DNA from: Siphonodentalium dalli
Taxonomy: Eukaryota; Mollusca; Scaphopoda; Gadilida; Siphonodentaliidae
Assembly: GCA_032622095.1 (NCBI GenBank)
Contig: CP136063.1
Coordinates: forward strand, 143,051,950 to 143,115,949
Direction: 5' to 3'
Length of the DNA stretch: 64,000 nucleotides
The notes beneath the pieces were generated by a model that worked only from the letters and a program-made list of their open reading frames with translations, searched no databases and was not told where the DNA came from. Positions 44,111 through 55,847 of the stretch are shown here, in pieces; position 1 is the stretch's first letter; each line of letters begins with the position of its first letter. Made by a program: the position numbers and the translations under genes.

Positions 44111-45189
44111 CAGGGATGTGGCTAGAGGGGGGTGTGGGGGTGTCTCACCCCCAACTTTGGTCAAAATTTTCAACAGTTGGAAATTTCATACCTGCCAAAA
44201 CATTAATTGGAATGGTGATCAGTTGGAAAGTTTCCAACCTTAGGGGGTGACAGGTTGGAAATTTCCAACACTTGGAAAGCTTGTGTCCTGGTCCTCCCCC
44301 GTGGCTAGTCAAAACTGCTACTAAATTTAAGAAAACAATATTGTCATACATTTGGTCAACATTGTCATTGGAATTGTCATCATTTGGAAATTTTCCAAAC
44401 TAAGTGGGGGGGGGGTGTCAGGTTTGTAATTTCCAACTCTAAGCGACTTGAGGCTAGTCTAGATGCTAGGATTTTGCGATTTTCTTGTTCAGATTTCAAA
44501 ATTTTCGAACACCGGGCCGAACCATGGTCGGCCCGGTGTGTCACTGTCCCTCCCCGTGTCCAATACAAACGGCTAATTAGTTTAACAAAAAATAGTTTAG
44601 TACATTCGGTCAAACTTGTGGACTGAAATGGTCATCAGTTGGAGAATTTTCCAACCTAAGAGGGAGTATGAGGTTTGAAATTTCCAACACAAGGGAAGCT
44701 TCAGTTGAGGCCAGTCTAGATGCTAGGATTTGCGATTTTCTTATATAGTTTTCCAAATTTTCTCACACCGGGCTGAACAAACATGGACGGACACAATGTC
44801 CTGGTCTCTTACCCGTAGCCGTGTGCATTTGTCTGGAGTAGGCTACTAGATGTTAGGATTTATGCAATTCTCAGGTTAAAGTATGTTCTTATACCGGGCA
44901 TATAGAACAACATAGTTTATGAATACATAGGATATTAGGCATGAGGACTGATGTGCAAGGGGGGGGGGGTGCAAATGGAATTATGCAAAACTTGTGTTTG
45001 GTCTGTGATTCTGATTGAAGGGGGTGCAAATGGAATTATGCAAAACTTGTGTTTGGTCTGTGATTCTGATTCAAGGGGGGGGGGGTTCAAATGGAATTAT
45101 GCAAAAGTTGTGACCAAGGGGAGGGGGTGCAATTGGAATTTCCCAAGTTGGACACCCCCCCCAACGCAGACCCTCTAGCCACATCCCTG
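44111..45189. mobile_element. hAT-like non-autonomous element (1,079 bp)
   Basis: Perfect 19-bp terminal inverted repeats, CAGGGATGTGGCTAGAGGG, are flanked by a perfect 8-bp duplication, TACAGACT (44,103-44,110 and 45,190-45,197). 8-bp duplications with CAGGG-type ends are hAT hallmarks. No transposase. The interior holds many AGTTGGAAA / TTTCCAAC blocks, two similar ~270-bp units (GCTAGTCTAGATGCTAGGAT / CCAGTCTAGATGCTAGGATT near 44,453 and 44,710), poly-G runs and a short tandem repeat. Confidence 0.88.
44950..45125 (+). repeat. Three ~60-bp tandem units inside the hAT-like element
   Basis: GGGGTGCAAATGGAATTATG recurs at about 44,967 and 45,021, with TTCAAATGGAATTATGCAAA at about 45,087. 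Units end TGTGTTTGGTCTGTGATTC and are separated by poly-G runs of varying length. Confidence 0.85.
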
Positions 45190-45197
45190 TACAGACT

Positions 45198-45859
45198 ACA
45201 GCACTATCAATATTCCTTTGCATTGAAATATTGACGTGGACATGAGCACGATCGCTTGAGATTTATCTAAAAAACCTGAACCTCTGGCATATACAGATGT
45301 GGGAATTAAGAGACTATATTCGCCTGGTGTTTGATTAACATGAATAAAATTGCTCCAATATTATGACCAAAACATGATACCTTAACATATAGTGACAAGC
45401 GATCCCAACAGGCCATTCAAACAATACTGCGCTATGTTAAACTTTTTAGTGTATCACGGGTATATTATGAAGGCTGAACTTGTGACACTATATTCATATT
45501 TGGATGATATTGGGTTCATTGTAGATGCGTGTTATGTTGATTGGAAAATTTCCCCACAATTTACAGAAATAATTTCTTTGTGATAAAGCTGCTTGACTAT
45601 TTTTGGGATTGTGCCTGGTATTCTCAGTGGGATAAATTAAAATCACGTACCTGTACAATTATATGTTTTATTCAAACATATCTCGCAAACTAATGTTGAC
45701 ATTGTTGGTTCCAGGTAGAGTCAATAACATTAACATTACCTTCTTAGACACAATCATTATGTTTAATGTTTCGGAACATGTACAATACCAGGTGGCAATT
45801 CCGCATGCCTCACTATGAATTTGAGTGCCATATTAAATAATGATACATAATTCGAAGTC
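45198..45859. other. Region without recognised features
   Basis: No gene family recognised. The largest frame (45,392-45,583) shows no domain. Confidence 0.45.
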
Positions 45860-46275
45860 ACGGAGATTGATAGAGTGGACAAGAATGATGCCTTCCATAA
45901 ATATGTAACATCAAGTTCAATGTCAACGGGATAAGTTCAGCTTGAAATGAGCTAACTGGCAGGACAAAACCGTCGAGGAACCAGCTAATTAACAGAAGTA
46001 AACCGTCCCTGTATAGATTTGGCAAATGCCCATATGCTGGTTATAAGGTAAAGGTCAAGTTTGAGGTCATCAGGGCAAAATCATCTTGGATCCTGTTAGA
46101 TTGTAGTTCTTAATAGACCACCCTTGTAATGATTTCTCGCAACATGTGAAGTATATGATGATAATAGAGTGGATTTTGGAACGGTACCTTCCACAATTAG
46201 GTATCATAAAGGTCATGGTCAAATTTGAGTTAAAGGGGCCAATTCAGCTAGGAACCACCTAATTGGTAGAGGTAG
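45860..46275 (+). repeat. Degenerate ~145-bp tandem repeat, three units
   Basis: Related blocks with the order CCTTCCA-YAA, TAAGGTAAAGGTCAAGTTTG-like, CAGGGCAAAATCATCTTGG-like and AACCASCTAATT occur at about 45,890, 46,030 and 46,190. They are diverged and lie directly upstream of the LINE remnant. Confidence 0.5.
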
Positions 46276-46288
46276 ACCAACTAATATA

Positions 46289-46562
46289 TTGTTTGTGAAA
46301 GATTGCTTTAATGAAACCGTGAAAACAAATTATCTACTGTTGATCACCCGATACTGTCCTGGATATGATGAATTCAAAGGTCTTTTGAAAACTCATTTAT
46401 TGACGAAATATTATTCCGAACATTTGGGCGTCGGCCCAGCTTTCAATGAGGGTTACATAAATTTAGGAACTTGTTAATATAGTTTAATGTTGTCAAGCGC
46501 CTTGACACATCGGTGGTATGTGCGCTATACAAGAAATGTGTGATGTGATGTGGTGTGATATA
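46289..46562 (+). pseudogene. LINE remnant: RT C-terminus and 3' tail
   Basis: A short frame ending at 46,477 carries YDEFKGLLKTHLLTKYYS, the kind of ending seen at the C-terminus of L2/CR1-like reverse transcriptases. It is followed by a tail GCGCCTTGACACATCGGTGG...TGTGCGCTATACAAG, a 3' UTR motif often seen in such LINEs, and then a TGTGATG microsatellite-like end. It is a 5'-truncated insertion of about 270 bp. Clade is inferred. Confidence 0.6.
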
Positions 46563-47048
46563 TCTTTTAGTTGCTCCCGTAATTCGTTTTGTTTATCCTC
46601 AGAATATATAATTAATTTAACAGGCCGGCAGATTTCATTCCAACTTTGTCACTGAGTTCGTATAATGGTTTTATTTTTTTTGTTTAATTTCGTACTCTTT
46701 TCCAACGCGTAATTAACAGCACTAAATCTTCTTACTTGTGTCGACTTTTGTCTGTTTGAGAACTCTCCGGAATATAAGAAACTATTGAGTTCACTTTGTG
46801 TGATTGTTTTGCTTCACACTTGATGCGTTCATCAATCATATTGACTCCCGGAATAACACTGGAAAATCACAAGCGAAAAACGTCTGAAATAGATGATTAT
46901 AGGCTAGATGTTTTTCGTTTGTTTGTACATTTTGATTCTTCTTTTTGTGTACAACACGACGGATAACAAGGTCACAAACTCTAAATGAATGCGATCGCAT
47001 CGGCAGTGGGGCCCTTGTATTGATCTATTTCAAAATTGTTTTTCGCTT
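46563..47048. other. Region without recognised features
   Basis: AT-rich. Nothing recognised. Confidence 0.4.
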
Positions 47049-47053
47049 ATTAT

Positions 47054-47461
47054 CACAGTGGACAAACCGTACAAACATATAATTGGACGTCGCTTTCGCC
47101 AAGACGAAAAATTCTATTTTTAGAACATAAATAATACAGAAGGATAAAAACAACACCATACAAAACATTTTTCAGACCAGATAGATGGTTTCCCCACATC
47201 TATAAACATAAGTATACATTGTACATACACATTTGCCGATCACAATCGGGCTCCATTTGAGCGAAGGATTCTGTTTACAGATAACAACGGCCTTTGATCA
47301 CTTCAGAAAATAGTTTTATACTTATGTTTATATCTGTGGGGACTGAAAACTGGTTTTTATGGTGTTTTGATCCTTCTGTAGTATTTATGTTCTTAAAATA
47401 GAATTTTTCGTCTTGGCGAAAGCTACTTCCGATTATATGTTTGTACGGTTTATTCACTGTG
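47054..47461. mobile_element. Foldback element with CACAGTG ends and 5-bp duplication
   Basis: Both ends begin CACAGTG, and the inverted arms stay alike for ~95 bp (about 90% by eye: AAACCGTACAAACATATAAT, CTTTCGCCAAGACGAAAAAT), then more loosely to ~165 bp. ATTAT flanks both sides (47,049-47,053 and 47,462-47,466), a 5-bp target duplication. 5-bp duplications with CACWRTG-like ends characterise Transib and RAG-like transposons, and CACAGTG is the RSS heptamer. No coding capacity. Confidence 0.6.
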
Positions 47462-47466
47462 ATTAT

Positions 47467-49334
47467 TAGTCATGGAGCTTATACTTTTCATGATTTTGAT
47501 CGCATGGGACTCTGGGCTGCAAAAAATCGGACACAATGGTATCGACTTGCATGCTGTTGATATCGTAACATGTTGTGGTATGCTATAACTTTTGTTATCT
47601 TACTGTACTTTAATGATATTATCACACAGATGTGTCGCCTATAATTTTGTGTGAAGGGTGTCTCTAAGACTCGGTTCAGACATGGTGACCAGTGCATGTG
47701 TTGTATGGACCTTGATTGCCATAAATGTATAAATAAACTATATTGATTTACATTGATTGTCTATACATCGTCTCTTTAATGTACAAAATGGCACCTGCAT
47801 CGATCATAAATGTATAGGCAATATACTTGACTATGATTCTCTTTTATAGAGCTGATTTCTACGCATACACAGCATGTATACTGATTAGTCTCTACCCATA
47901 ATGCAGCTATACACTGAAGCAAATAAATGATGTTGAGCTAAAATCTTAAGACGTCATGACAGGCGACAAATAATATTTCAATATTCAATTATTAGTATAC
48001 ATAAGCATTTGTGACCTCGCAGCTACATGTATGTGTAGCTTGTTTGAAGTCGCTGATGCTTTACAACTGTCGCTCGGCAATTCCACTACCGGACGCAGAT
48101 GTGATTTGTTTTCGATACCAGGTTCATTGAACTTGTGTCAATACAAAATTGAAACTGGCCAATCGATATGCCTTGTCCATCTTCTCATACGCCCCATTAG
48201 CAGACATCAGAATGTAAGTCATATCAATTGCAATTAACAAATGCAATATATGCACTATGCAGCTTTGTTATGTGGCGATTGGTATTCCCTAGGCCAATTG
48301 ACCCTCGTTTCTAGTTTCGAGTTACGTCAAGCAGAAAATACAATGTTTCTTGTTTTCATGAGACCATCTATTATGGAATGGTTTCGTTTTCGAAACTGAA
48401 CAATTGCGTCATTCAGTAATCAGAAGCGACATGAAGAATGGGGCTAATGGAACATCGCTTTCTTTCGGCAGTGAAGTTCGATACAAAATTCATTGATGCT
48501 ATAAATGATTAATATTGTCAATCACCTACTTGATGTTAGCAACAACAACTATTCTAAAAAGTCTTCTTTGTTGCCTTAAGCTATATGGTTTCACCGACCC
48601 CGCGTTGGGTACGTACTGACCGATTTGGAATTACCGCAGGTGAAATGATGCAGACACATAATTGCTGCATTGTGTGTGAAATGGCCGTTCTATCGGAAAG
48701 CTCACTGATACAGAAGGTGAATGTGCTGAATCATTCTGCACAAGGTATATTTCACTTGACTTAAATCATTTTATTTTTCATAATACACAAATGGATAGGG
48801 GCACACGTTTATGAAGCCCTCTACAGTTACAATACAATACCACAACAGTGATGAAGTTGACAGTACAACCGTATTTACATGGTGATACGTTTTGACATAT
48901 ATAATTGGTATTGCCTTCCAGAGGTTATCAGTCTAGATATTGTTTCTCGGCTGAGAGGATATTTCTGCTTAAAGACTGTCACTATGTGGTGAATGTTTGG
49001 TACGATTGGCGAGTGCTATCATCTATATATTATTTGTATGTTTGAGGCAACATATACTGATACACATATACCCGAGTTTGGTTTTCGTTGTGCATTGGAA
49101 GACAATACAGATAATTAATCAGAATTATAGGTTTGGATCAGTGTTTTGATGGGAGGTTTGTTCATTTGTGAGGTGACGCCACATAGTAAATTGAAATTCC
49201 GGAGGCAAGTGGATTAAAAAGTAAAATAAATGTAATTATTTAGGGACCGAAACGCTTAGTGATAAATTTGATTCATAGATGAGTTGTGAATTAAATGTAT
49301 CAAACGAGTTTGACAAAATCTTAGATATGCCATC
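47467..49334. other. Region without recognised genes
   Basis: No recognisable protein family or repeat. Frames such as 48,031-48,237 show no domain. Confidence 0.4.
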
Positions 49335-49482
49335 AACGTCGTTTTTCGGTTGATCTATGAGCAAATAGATCGATCAGTAGACGAATAACATAGTGTATAA
49401 TTCCGCGAAGCGGATTATACTAAGTATGTTATTCGTCTACTGATCGATCTATAGGCTCATAGATCAACCGAAAAACGACGTT
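49335..49482. repeat. 148-bp near-perfect hairpin (foldback MITE-like)
   Basis: The left arm AACGTCGTTTTTCGGTTGAT...GAATAACATA is matched by an almost exact inverted copy ending ATCAACCGAAAAACGACGTT. The centre is TATAATTCCGC-GAA-GCGGATTATA near 49,408. The arms are ~70 bp with only a few differences (CAA/AGG, GTG/CTAAG). No clear target duplication was seen. Confidence 0.9.
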
Positions 49483-50821
49483 GGACGTTCTCCGAATTTG
49501 GTTGATGGGCCGAAAATAAATTGGCCGAAATTGTCAACGACCAAGCAAACTTTCAGAAAATAAATATTTACACATCAACCTCAATTTTCAGCAATAAACT
49601 ATCCATGATAACACAAATTACTTGTTTGGCTACGATTTACGTTTAAAATGACTCACTGAATAGCAACTCAATAATTATCAACACACACAGAGTCGAATCC
49701 GAAGCGATTGGATAGCGATCTCCGGTAAAATTATTAACTCCAGACTCCAGGCAGTCCAGCCCGATGGCCGATGTAATTTGTAAACAAATGCCCTGATCTA
49801 ATGTTCTCGTGACAAATGCCATGTCATTAGCATTGTTATAAAGCTGAACATGTTAATAGGGTTGTAATCTGGTAACACATTTTATATATTCCCAATAAAA
49901 TTAGCCATGTTCACCAGCCTGTTGATCAGTCTGATTCATGATAATTTGTGTTCACAGTAACTATACACGTTGCCATGGACGCTCTTTCGAAAACTGGACA
50001 AATGAAAAACGCGGCACGAACTTTGAGTGTTCAGTCGAGCGTTACAAAAACATGAATACGGCTGAAATGAACATACATAAGTATAGTATAGTGTTCGTAA
50101 GAAGCAGAAACATGTAATATAAACATCAACTACTTGTTCAAATGTTTCTAGCATTGAGTTTTAGAGTTGTTTTTTTCACTGAAATTCTAATGGATTTCTC
50201 GTTCCGCGCTTACGCGTCATCCGGGGACGTCGTGTGGGGCGACGGCTATAGACTCGCCCATTTTTCTTAACGTGTCACTACGCGATGTGACTCGTTTACT
50301 GCAACGTCTATGCACTGATAGATCAGGTCACGCGCTAGCCTCTCGCCCAATCAAATGCCCGCATTTCGACGAAAACGAAAGTAGTTGTAATTATATCCCA
50401 ATATAACGAGTTGAAGATCACATAAAAAACTAGAGCTTTATACCTTTTTAACAAATCAAAATGCTTAAAAGAAGCCGCAAAATACCTACATTTACAGCGT
50501 TGGTTGAGACGCTTCACAACCGTATACGATAGTAGGCCTATTGTGCGCTCGGGGGCTGGCGACGGAACATATAGTCCCCCCAATTTGTCTCTAAGTTTTT
50601 GTGACTATTTTCGTTAGTGCAACGAAGTTAGACAATAATTTAACTTTAATGAACAAAGCAATCATTTTATATTGTCTGGTGTCTGTTTTTGAAATAGTAT
50701 TAATCCGCCTGAATCAATGTAAATAATTGAGAGATACGGAACATGTAATGGCTTTTTTAAATGATATTATATGGGGTCCACGTGATATATGACGTATTCC
50801 AAACATGATCTCTGCGATATT
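49483..50821. other. Region without recognised genes; GC-richer patch at 50,200-50,580
   Basis: No gene family recognised. The segment from about 50,200 to 50,580 has many CpGs (GTTCCGCGCTTACGCGTC, GACGTCGTGTGGGGCGACGG) compared with the AT-rich surroundings and may be an unrecognised element or regulatory island. Confidence 0.35.
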
Positions 50822-51024
50822 GCTTATTTGGAGATTTCCTCTTGCCGCTCTCTTTGGTACAACGGGCAGACGACGATATCGTGATAGGCGTCTTCAGATA
50901 GGTTTCCACCGGAAGACGCGGAGCTGTTGACGACATAGTTGTTGAACAGATCAGAGCGGAGTTCACTACACAGATTACGTATGCGACAATAAAACAATGT
51001 ATTTTCTGCATCCCGCGTATACAT
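50822..51024 (-). pseudogene. Possible LINE ORF2 C-terminal fragment
   Basis: A minus-strand frame contains DAENTLFYCRIRNLCSELRS and later VVCPLYQRERQE, reminiscent of the Cys-rich, 'H/F..C.....R..LF' C-terminal region of CR1/L2-like ORF2 proteins. No reverse transcriptase core is present and the similarity is short, so it may be chance. Confidence 0.3.
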
Positions 51025-52111
51025 GTGGAGAGGAGGTCGTGTGATCTATAAGTTGCAAGTTGGTTTTAAAAGTTGAACACTTATAGTTGGTGATTAATTT
51101 GCGAAGGTTATCCCAATTTTTGGTAATCGCTGGGAACAATGAATGTTTGAATTGTGTTCAGTATTTATTCGTGTGTTTCCAATTATAATATGCAACTTAA
51201 TATGATATTGGGTGTATTGGGTAGATAACAGGGTTGCAGATGGTTGACTATTTTATAGAGACCTGCAACTTGTGTAATTGATATGTGTTATTGAGTGAAT
51301 GCCATCCAACTTTACATAACAATGTATCCGTCCAGCGTCGCATGGAGCCTGATCAAGAGTCTCTAATATATATTCAGAAGATTTAATAGACAAAAAGGAG
51401 TAAAAGATATGTTTTGGCAATAATTTATAATTTAATGATATTCATGTCACATTGATATTTAATCAGTTGAGATAGGCGCGCGTCAATTGGTTTGACACAC
51501 TTTTCGATATGAGCATTCTACTCGAGATTTGATTCGAGTTCCAGATCAAGCCAGGTGGTTATGCTTGTCCACGAAATTGATTTAATTTCCCACTAAAGTT
51601 TGGTTCGGTTTCTCTGTTGAGGGCGCAACAATGAGATGACATGCCAACTGTTTTAGTTGAATTGGAGCTGTTCAGCCAGTTTCGAGAGCACCCTGTGATT
51701 ATGTCTAAGTTGTTGTTTATAGTATGTTCAAGTATATTAAGATCAAATGAACGGTTCGTGGCGCAGGTGTCCCCCGCGTAATTCTCGTTACCGAGTAGAT
51801 ACAGACGACTAAATCATAATAAACGAGGAACATAAACGGTCCCAGGATAGACCCATGCAAAGCGGTTTACACAATGTACCCCGAACCACCACATCGTCGT
51901 ATCACCCAATAACACACACTATCACAACATTCATTTCTTAAATAAAATGCCATTCAGTGCAGAAAAGACCACTCAGTTTGATGGAACATCATTGCCATAT
52001 GGATAAATGTATGGCTCTAATAGAATCAACTGTAATTCTACGTTAATATGCAATCTCATTTGACGTGCAATTCTAGGATGGCAAATTAATTTTCAAATGT
52101 AATCAAACAAA
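51025..52111. other. Region without recognised features
   Basis: AT-rich. Nothing recognised. Confidence 0.4.
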
Positions 52112-52259
52112 TAGTAAAATTGGCACGCAATTAAATGGGAATTAGAACTAAGTGAGGTGTGAATTACAACATATTTTATTCTGGAACAACATATCTGGTA
52201 ATAAATTAACTGTAAATATACAATAACCACAGAATTGTTTTGGAGAATATTTTTAATTT

Positions 52260-52341
52260 AGTTGGAAATATGGCTTGCTGCATTCATGGGAAAGCTCATT
52301 GAGAACTTTACGATGAATGGCAGCAAGCCATATTTCCAACT
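52260..52341. repeat. Inner hairpin 1
   Basis: AGTTGGAAATATGGCTTGCT (from 52,260) pairs with AGCAAGCCATATTTCCAACT (to 52,341). The 22-bp stem is perfect and extends with ATTCAT/ATGAAT after a one-base bulge. Confidence 0.9.
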
Positions 52342-52413
52342 ATATCAGACTAAATCCTGAAAAAAATCCCATAATTCTGCTCTGGTTAAAGGCCATTTAC
52401 TTAGGGTATTACT

Positions 52414-52576
52414 GTACTTTCAAGCCTTGACATAGTGTGCCTGTCATTAGCAGAATGAGGTTCCCAGATTGTGAATTTGGTGATGCTAGCCTGCTATGCG
52501 GGATATCATCACTAAATTCACCCTCTCGGGACCTCATTCTGCAAATGACAGGCACACTATTTCAAGGCTTGTGTAC
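52414..52576. repeat. Inner hairpin 2
   Basis: Left blocks GTAC, CAAGCCTTG, ATAGTGTGCCTGTCATT, GCAGAATGAGGT, TGAATTT and GTGATG recur inverted and in reverse order up to GTAC at 52,576. Stem ~65 bp with small mismatches, loop near 52,491. Confidence 0.9.
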
Positions 52577-52718
52577 TTTGTATATACATATATCGATTTA
52601 CATATATTGTATATTTACAGTTAATGTATTATCAGATATGTTGTTCCAGAATAAAATATGTTATAATTCACACCTCTCTTAGTTCTAATTCCCATTTAAT
52701 TGCGTGCCAATTTTAGTA

Positions 52719-54619
52719 GTCTCTTCTTTGCAGAGCAGAATCTGAAGGTTAGCACACTCAATCAAGGCCAATATCGTTGGCATAGTAGTATGGCAGAATC
52801 CTACTTACATCAATATCCACATCCAACTATTATAGCTAAATATAACTACAATAGTTGATTTCATGATATGCCTGACCTGTGTCACAGATGTGTGCCTCTT
52901 TCACCATTTGGACATCAACATTTCTTCATTCACTATTTGTGTAAATTCTTTTGTTTTGCCATTGGTAATACTCAATTTACTGTTTTAGAATGGTAAGATC
53001 TGTGAGAGAAAATTTACTCCGGGCCTGCAAACAGTTTTCGCCTTTTAATTGTGTTCATTGTACAGCAATTGCTTTGGTAGCGTTGTTGTTATTTTTTTTT
53101 TATCTTAATATTGGATCGACGACCAAAACTAAAATGACCACCTTGCGAATATTGATGCACGTGATTTGGATGCACTGCTAGAACGGGGAACGATTTTGTA
53201 TGCATTAGTAGAACGTGTACATAGGAAGTTCTAAATTAAAATACTCAATATCTTGTACATGATCGTTTATTTATAAATATTTACAACATAACATGTTCCA
53301 CATCCGAAACGTTCACGACCAATTTTACGGTGTTGTAAATGGCGTTATGAAACAGACTGTAACGGATACTGGAAGAATTAAAAATGTGCCAGTTATGTTT
53401 TATTCCCCGGTGAATACGCCTGTCGATGACAATTTTGAACAAAAGGAAAATGTTGGTATACCTGTTGATGTATATCGAGAAAGTTTCTTTGAGTAAAGCA
53501 GTCAGGTCAAAGTGTAAATCAGAGCAGAAACCAGTGTGAATCAGAACTGTGATGCAAGAGAATAAATAGGGGAACATGTCAGTATATACATGTATGTACA
53601 TGAAGATAAACGTATGTTTTCAAAACACATTTCAGGCACATATTAAGGATAGTACTAGTGGTGTACATGTATGCATGGACCGCGTGTATGATGACAGCAC
53701 ACTGATACAAAGAAAACAGACAAATCGTGTAAACAGCTGCCGGGCTTGTTTTCGATTATTTACTTTTCATATGGCAGCTGTTAATTGTTTATTCTTTCGC
53801 CATGTGTACATGGGTTTAAAGAATTACATAGAAGAAAGACAAAAACACAAATAATCATCGACAAGAGCACAGTGTGGACATGAATTTCACTGGAACGTAT
53901 TCAAATGAATATATGATGGATGTGACAAATCGATATATATATAATAATATACAATATCATTAGATTTTCAACGTTCGATCTGTTGTCATTGAAAACTGAG
54001 GAGAACGACTAATTTTCGGTTGACTACACCGAGAAACATGCAAAGCCTCTTCGCGAGACTGGGCTTGCTATTTGACAAAAAGATGCGGAATTTGGCTTCA
54101 TTGGGAAAGCTAGTGATCACGAATATGCATCTAATAAATAATATGCGTTCAAAACATTCTCCATGTAAGAAAAACTCTAGTTTAGAATAGAATGTTAATG
54201 TACGACTATTAAATATTTCGGTGTACATTGATACATTTTTCTGTCCACACATTTGCAGTGGCAAAACGGTTCACCGCTTCATCTACATGTATGCACCAGT
54301 CGTTGGCCCGACCATAATTTGTAGGGTTGCCTGATGTAGCTGTCGGGCTTGTTTTCGATTAGTTGCTTTTCATATGGCAACTCATAACAAACACAAACGT
54401 AAGATTGGCCAATGATGCTGAGATCTATTCTCAGTACTTGGTACTTGGTTCTGGTCAAAATGTCAAGGGATCTTCTGTATTTGTGATTGATAAAAGATAA
54501 AACGCTACAAAGCATAGCCGGACAATTAAAATCTGTCAAACCGATCAGGACTAAGTGGCTCTCTTGTGGAGTTACATGTAACATATATTGCACAATCCTC
54601 ACAAGACATTTAACAATAG
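52719..54619. other. Region without recognised genes; one direct repeat pair
   Basis: Frames at 53,293-53,496 (+) and 53,281-53,601 (-) overlap on opposite strands and match no family I recognise. A 47-bp direct repeat (AGCTGYCGGGCTTGTTTTCG...CATATGGCA) lies at 53,735-53,781 and 54,338-54,383. Confidence 0.4.
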
Positions 54620-54624
54620 CAGAG

Positions 54625-55300
54625 CTGTGTTCAGATCTCGCGATATAGCTGATTCTTCTGAGTCAGAGATATTTGCTGAGTTAGCTCCACATGGAGTTAC
54701 AGAAGTCCGTAGTTTACAATACCAATTGATAAGCAAACAGTTCCTTTAAATAGCTATATTCCGACCTTCAATCGGTTTGAACATCCACCGGCATTGAAGG
54801 TTGGGTATATGAAGTTGGATTTAAGAACAGAAGCTCGAAACCCATTGCGATGTCTTAAATGTTAGGGTTATGGCCATGTACAGGAACATTGTAAAAGTAA
54901 AGAAACCACCTGTACACGATGCTCTATTTCAGGTCATGATTATAAGGATTGTACGAATCTTAAGAAATGTTCAAACTGTCAAGTTTCACATGCTGCAATG
55001 GATCGTCCATTTCCAATTTTGGAATATGAATTCAAGATTCAACGATGTAAAGCTGAGAAGCATCTCATATATAGATGCTAAGAAACTAGTTGGTACTCGA
55101 CCATCCATTCCGCGGGTCACATACTCGCCAATCGTGTATACCAATGTGTGTTGATGCCAGCACACATCAGACACAGAGTCAAACCAAACTCGTATCACTA
55201 CAGCAACTCAAGCTGAGAAAACTAATATTATTCCTGTACCAGAACCCGTAGCACAGATAATGAATACTGCTTCTGTCGTTGAGACATTCCCTCCGAGACA
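54625..55300 (+). pseudogene. Degenerate LINE ORF1, gag-like with zinc knuckles
   Basis: Read through stops and frameshifts, this encodes a gag-like ORF1 of the Jockey/I type. An RRM-like stretch (EIFAELAPHGVTEVRSL) is followed by GYMKLDLRTEARNPLRCLKC, then three CCHC-type knuckles: CLKC-x4-H-x4-C (with TAG in place of a coding codon at about 54,862), CTRCSISGHDYKDC, and CSNCQVSH with the usual following CP changed to FP. A frameshift near 55,075 moves the conserved 'sYIDAKKLV' stretch to another frame. No ORF2 follows. The role in the live family would be RNA binding in the RNP; here it is clearly dead. Confidence 0.75.
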
Positions 55301-55847
55301 ACCTATTGCAAGTTGATCCTATTGTTCCAAAAGAAAAATCGCCTGTTACTTCGAAAGAAAGTTCACTCAAACGTTTCGACTCTCAGAAAGATAGGTACAT
55401 CTTTGAATTTGAGCATATGATTGATGAGAAACGGGTAACTCTCAAAGACAACAAACAGTATTTGTGGATCGAGGCTGTCGGTTGGTGAAAGATGACATTC
55501 TGTCTCGCACACCCGACCGCCAGGTTCATGCGCGATTCATCAGATATTATAAATACCTTATCAATGCAAAATCTGATTTTAAAAGCTACTTTACATATTG
55601 CGATGTGGATCATTTGGTAAATACGTTTTATACATTTGCTATGTATTAACTATTATTGTACTACCGTTATACATTCTATAGTATGATAGCACACTAGTCA
55701 TTTATTGAGTTTATATTGCTGACTCCAAGTGAAAACATTCCTCTTGGGTGCTTTTATTTCTACATAGCTCACAATGCTCATTGCATAATTTTAATCGAAT
55801 CCACTGTCTGATTCGCTACGATCTTTTTTATACCTGATTCTGTTCTT
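55301..55847 (+). other. Possible continuation/3' UTR of the gag-like relic
   Basis: Short frames (55,279-55,488 and 55,464-55,649) could be decayed ORF1 C-terminal sequence, but no motif confirms this. The segment links the zinc-knuckle relic to the SINE-like tail. Confidence 0.35.

Larger units (their letters stand above)
52114..52716. mobile_element. TA-flanked long-TIR element with nested palindromes (603 bp)
   Basis: Inverted arms of ~115 bp start TAAAATTGGCACGCAATTAA and are flanked by TA on both sides (52,112-52,113 and 52,717-52,718), as in Tc1/mariner-type MITEs. Arm identity is high (a few substitutions, e.g. GTGAGG/AGAGAGG). Two further hairpins sit inside. No coding capacity. Confidence 0.7.

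Noticed and set aside
50757-51011. 84-codon minus-strand frame with a hydrophobic N-terminus as a secreted peptide
   Set aside because: The overlapping alternative frame shows LINE-like C-terminal residues, and there is no mature-peptide pattern such as paired Cys or cleavage sites.
53281-53601. 106-codon minus-strand frame as a host gene
   Set aside because: It overlaps an equally plausible plus-strand frame, has no recognisable domain, signal or splice context, and lies in AT-rich DNA.
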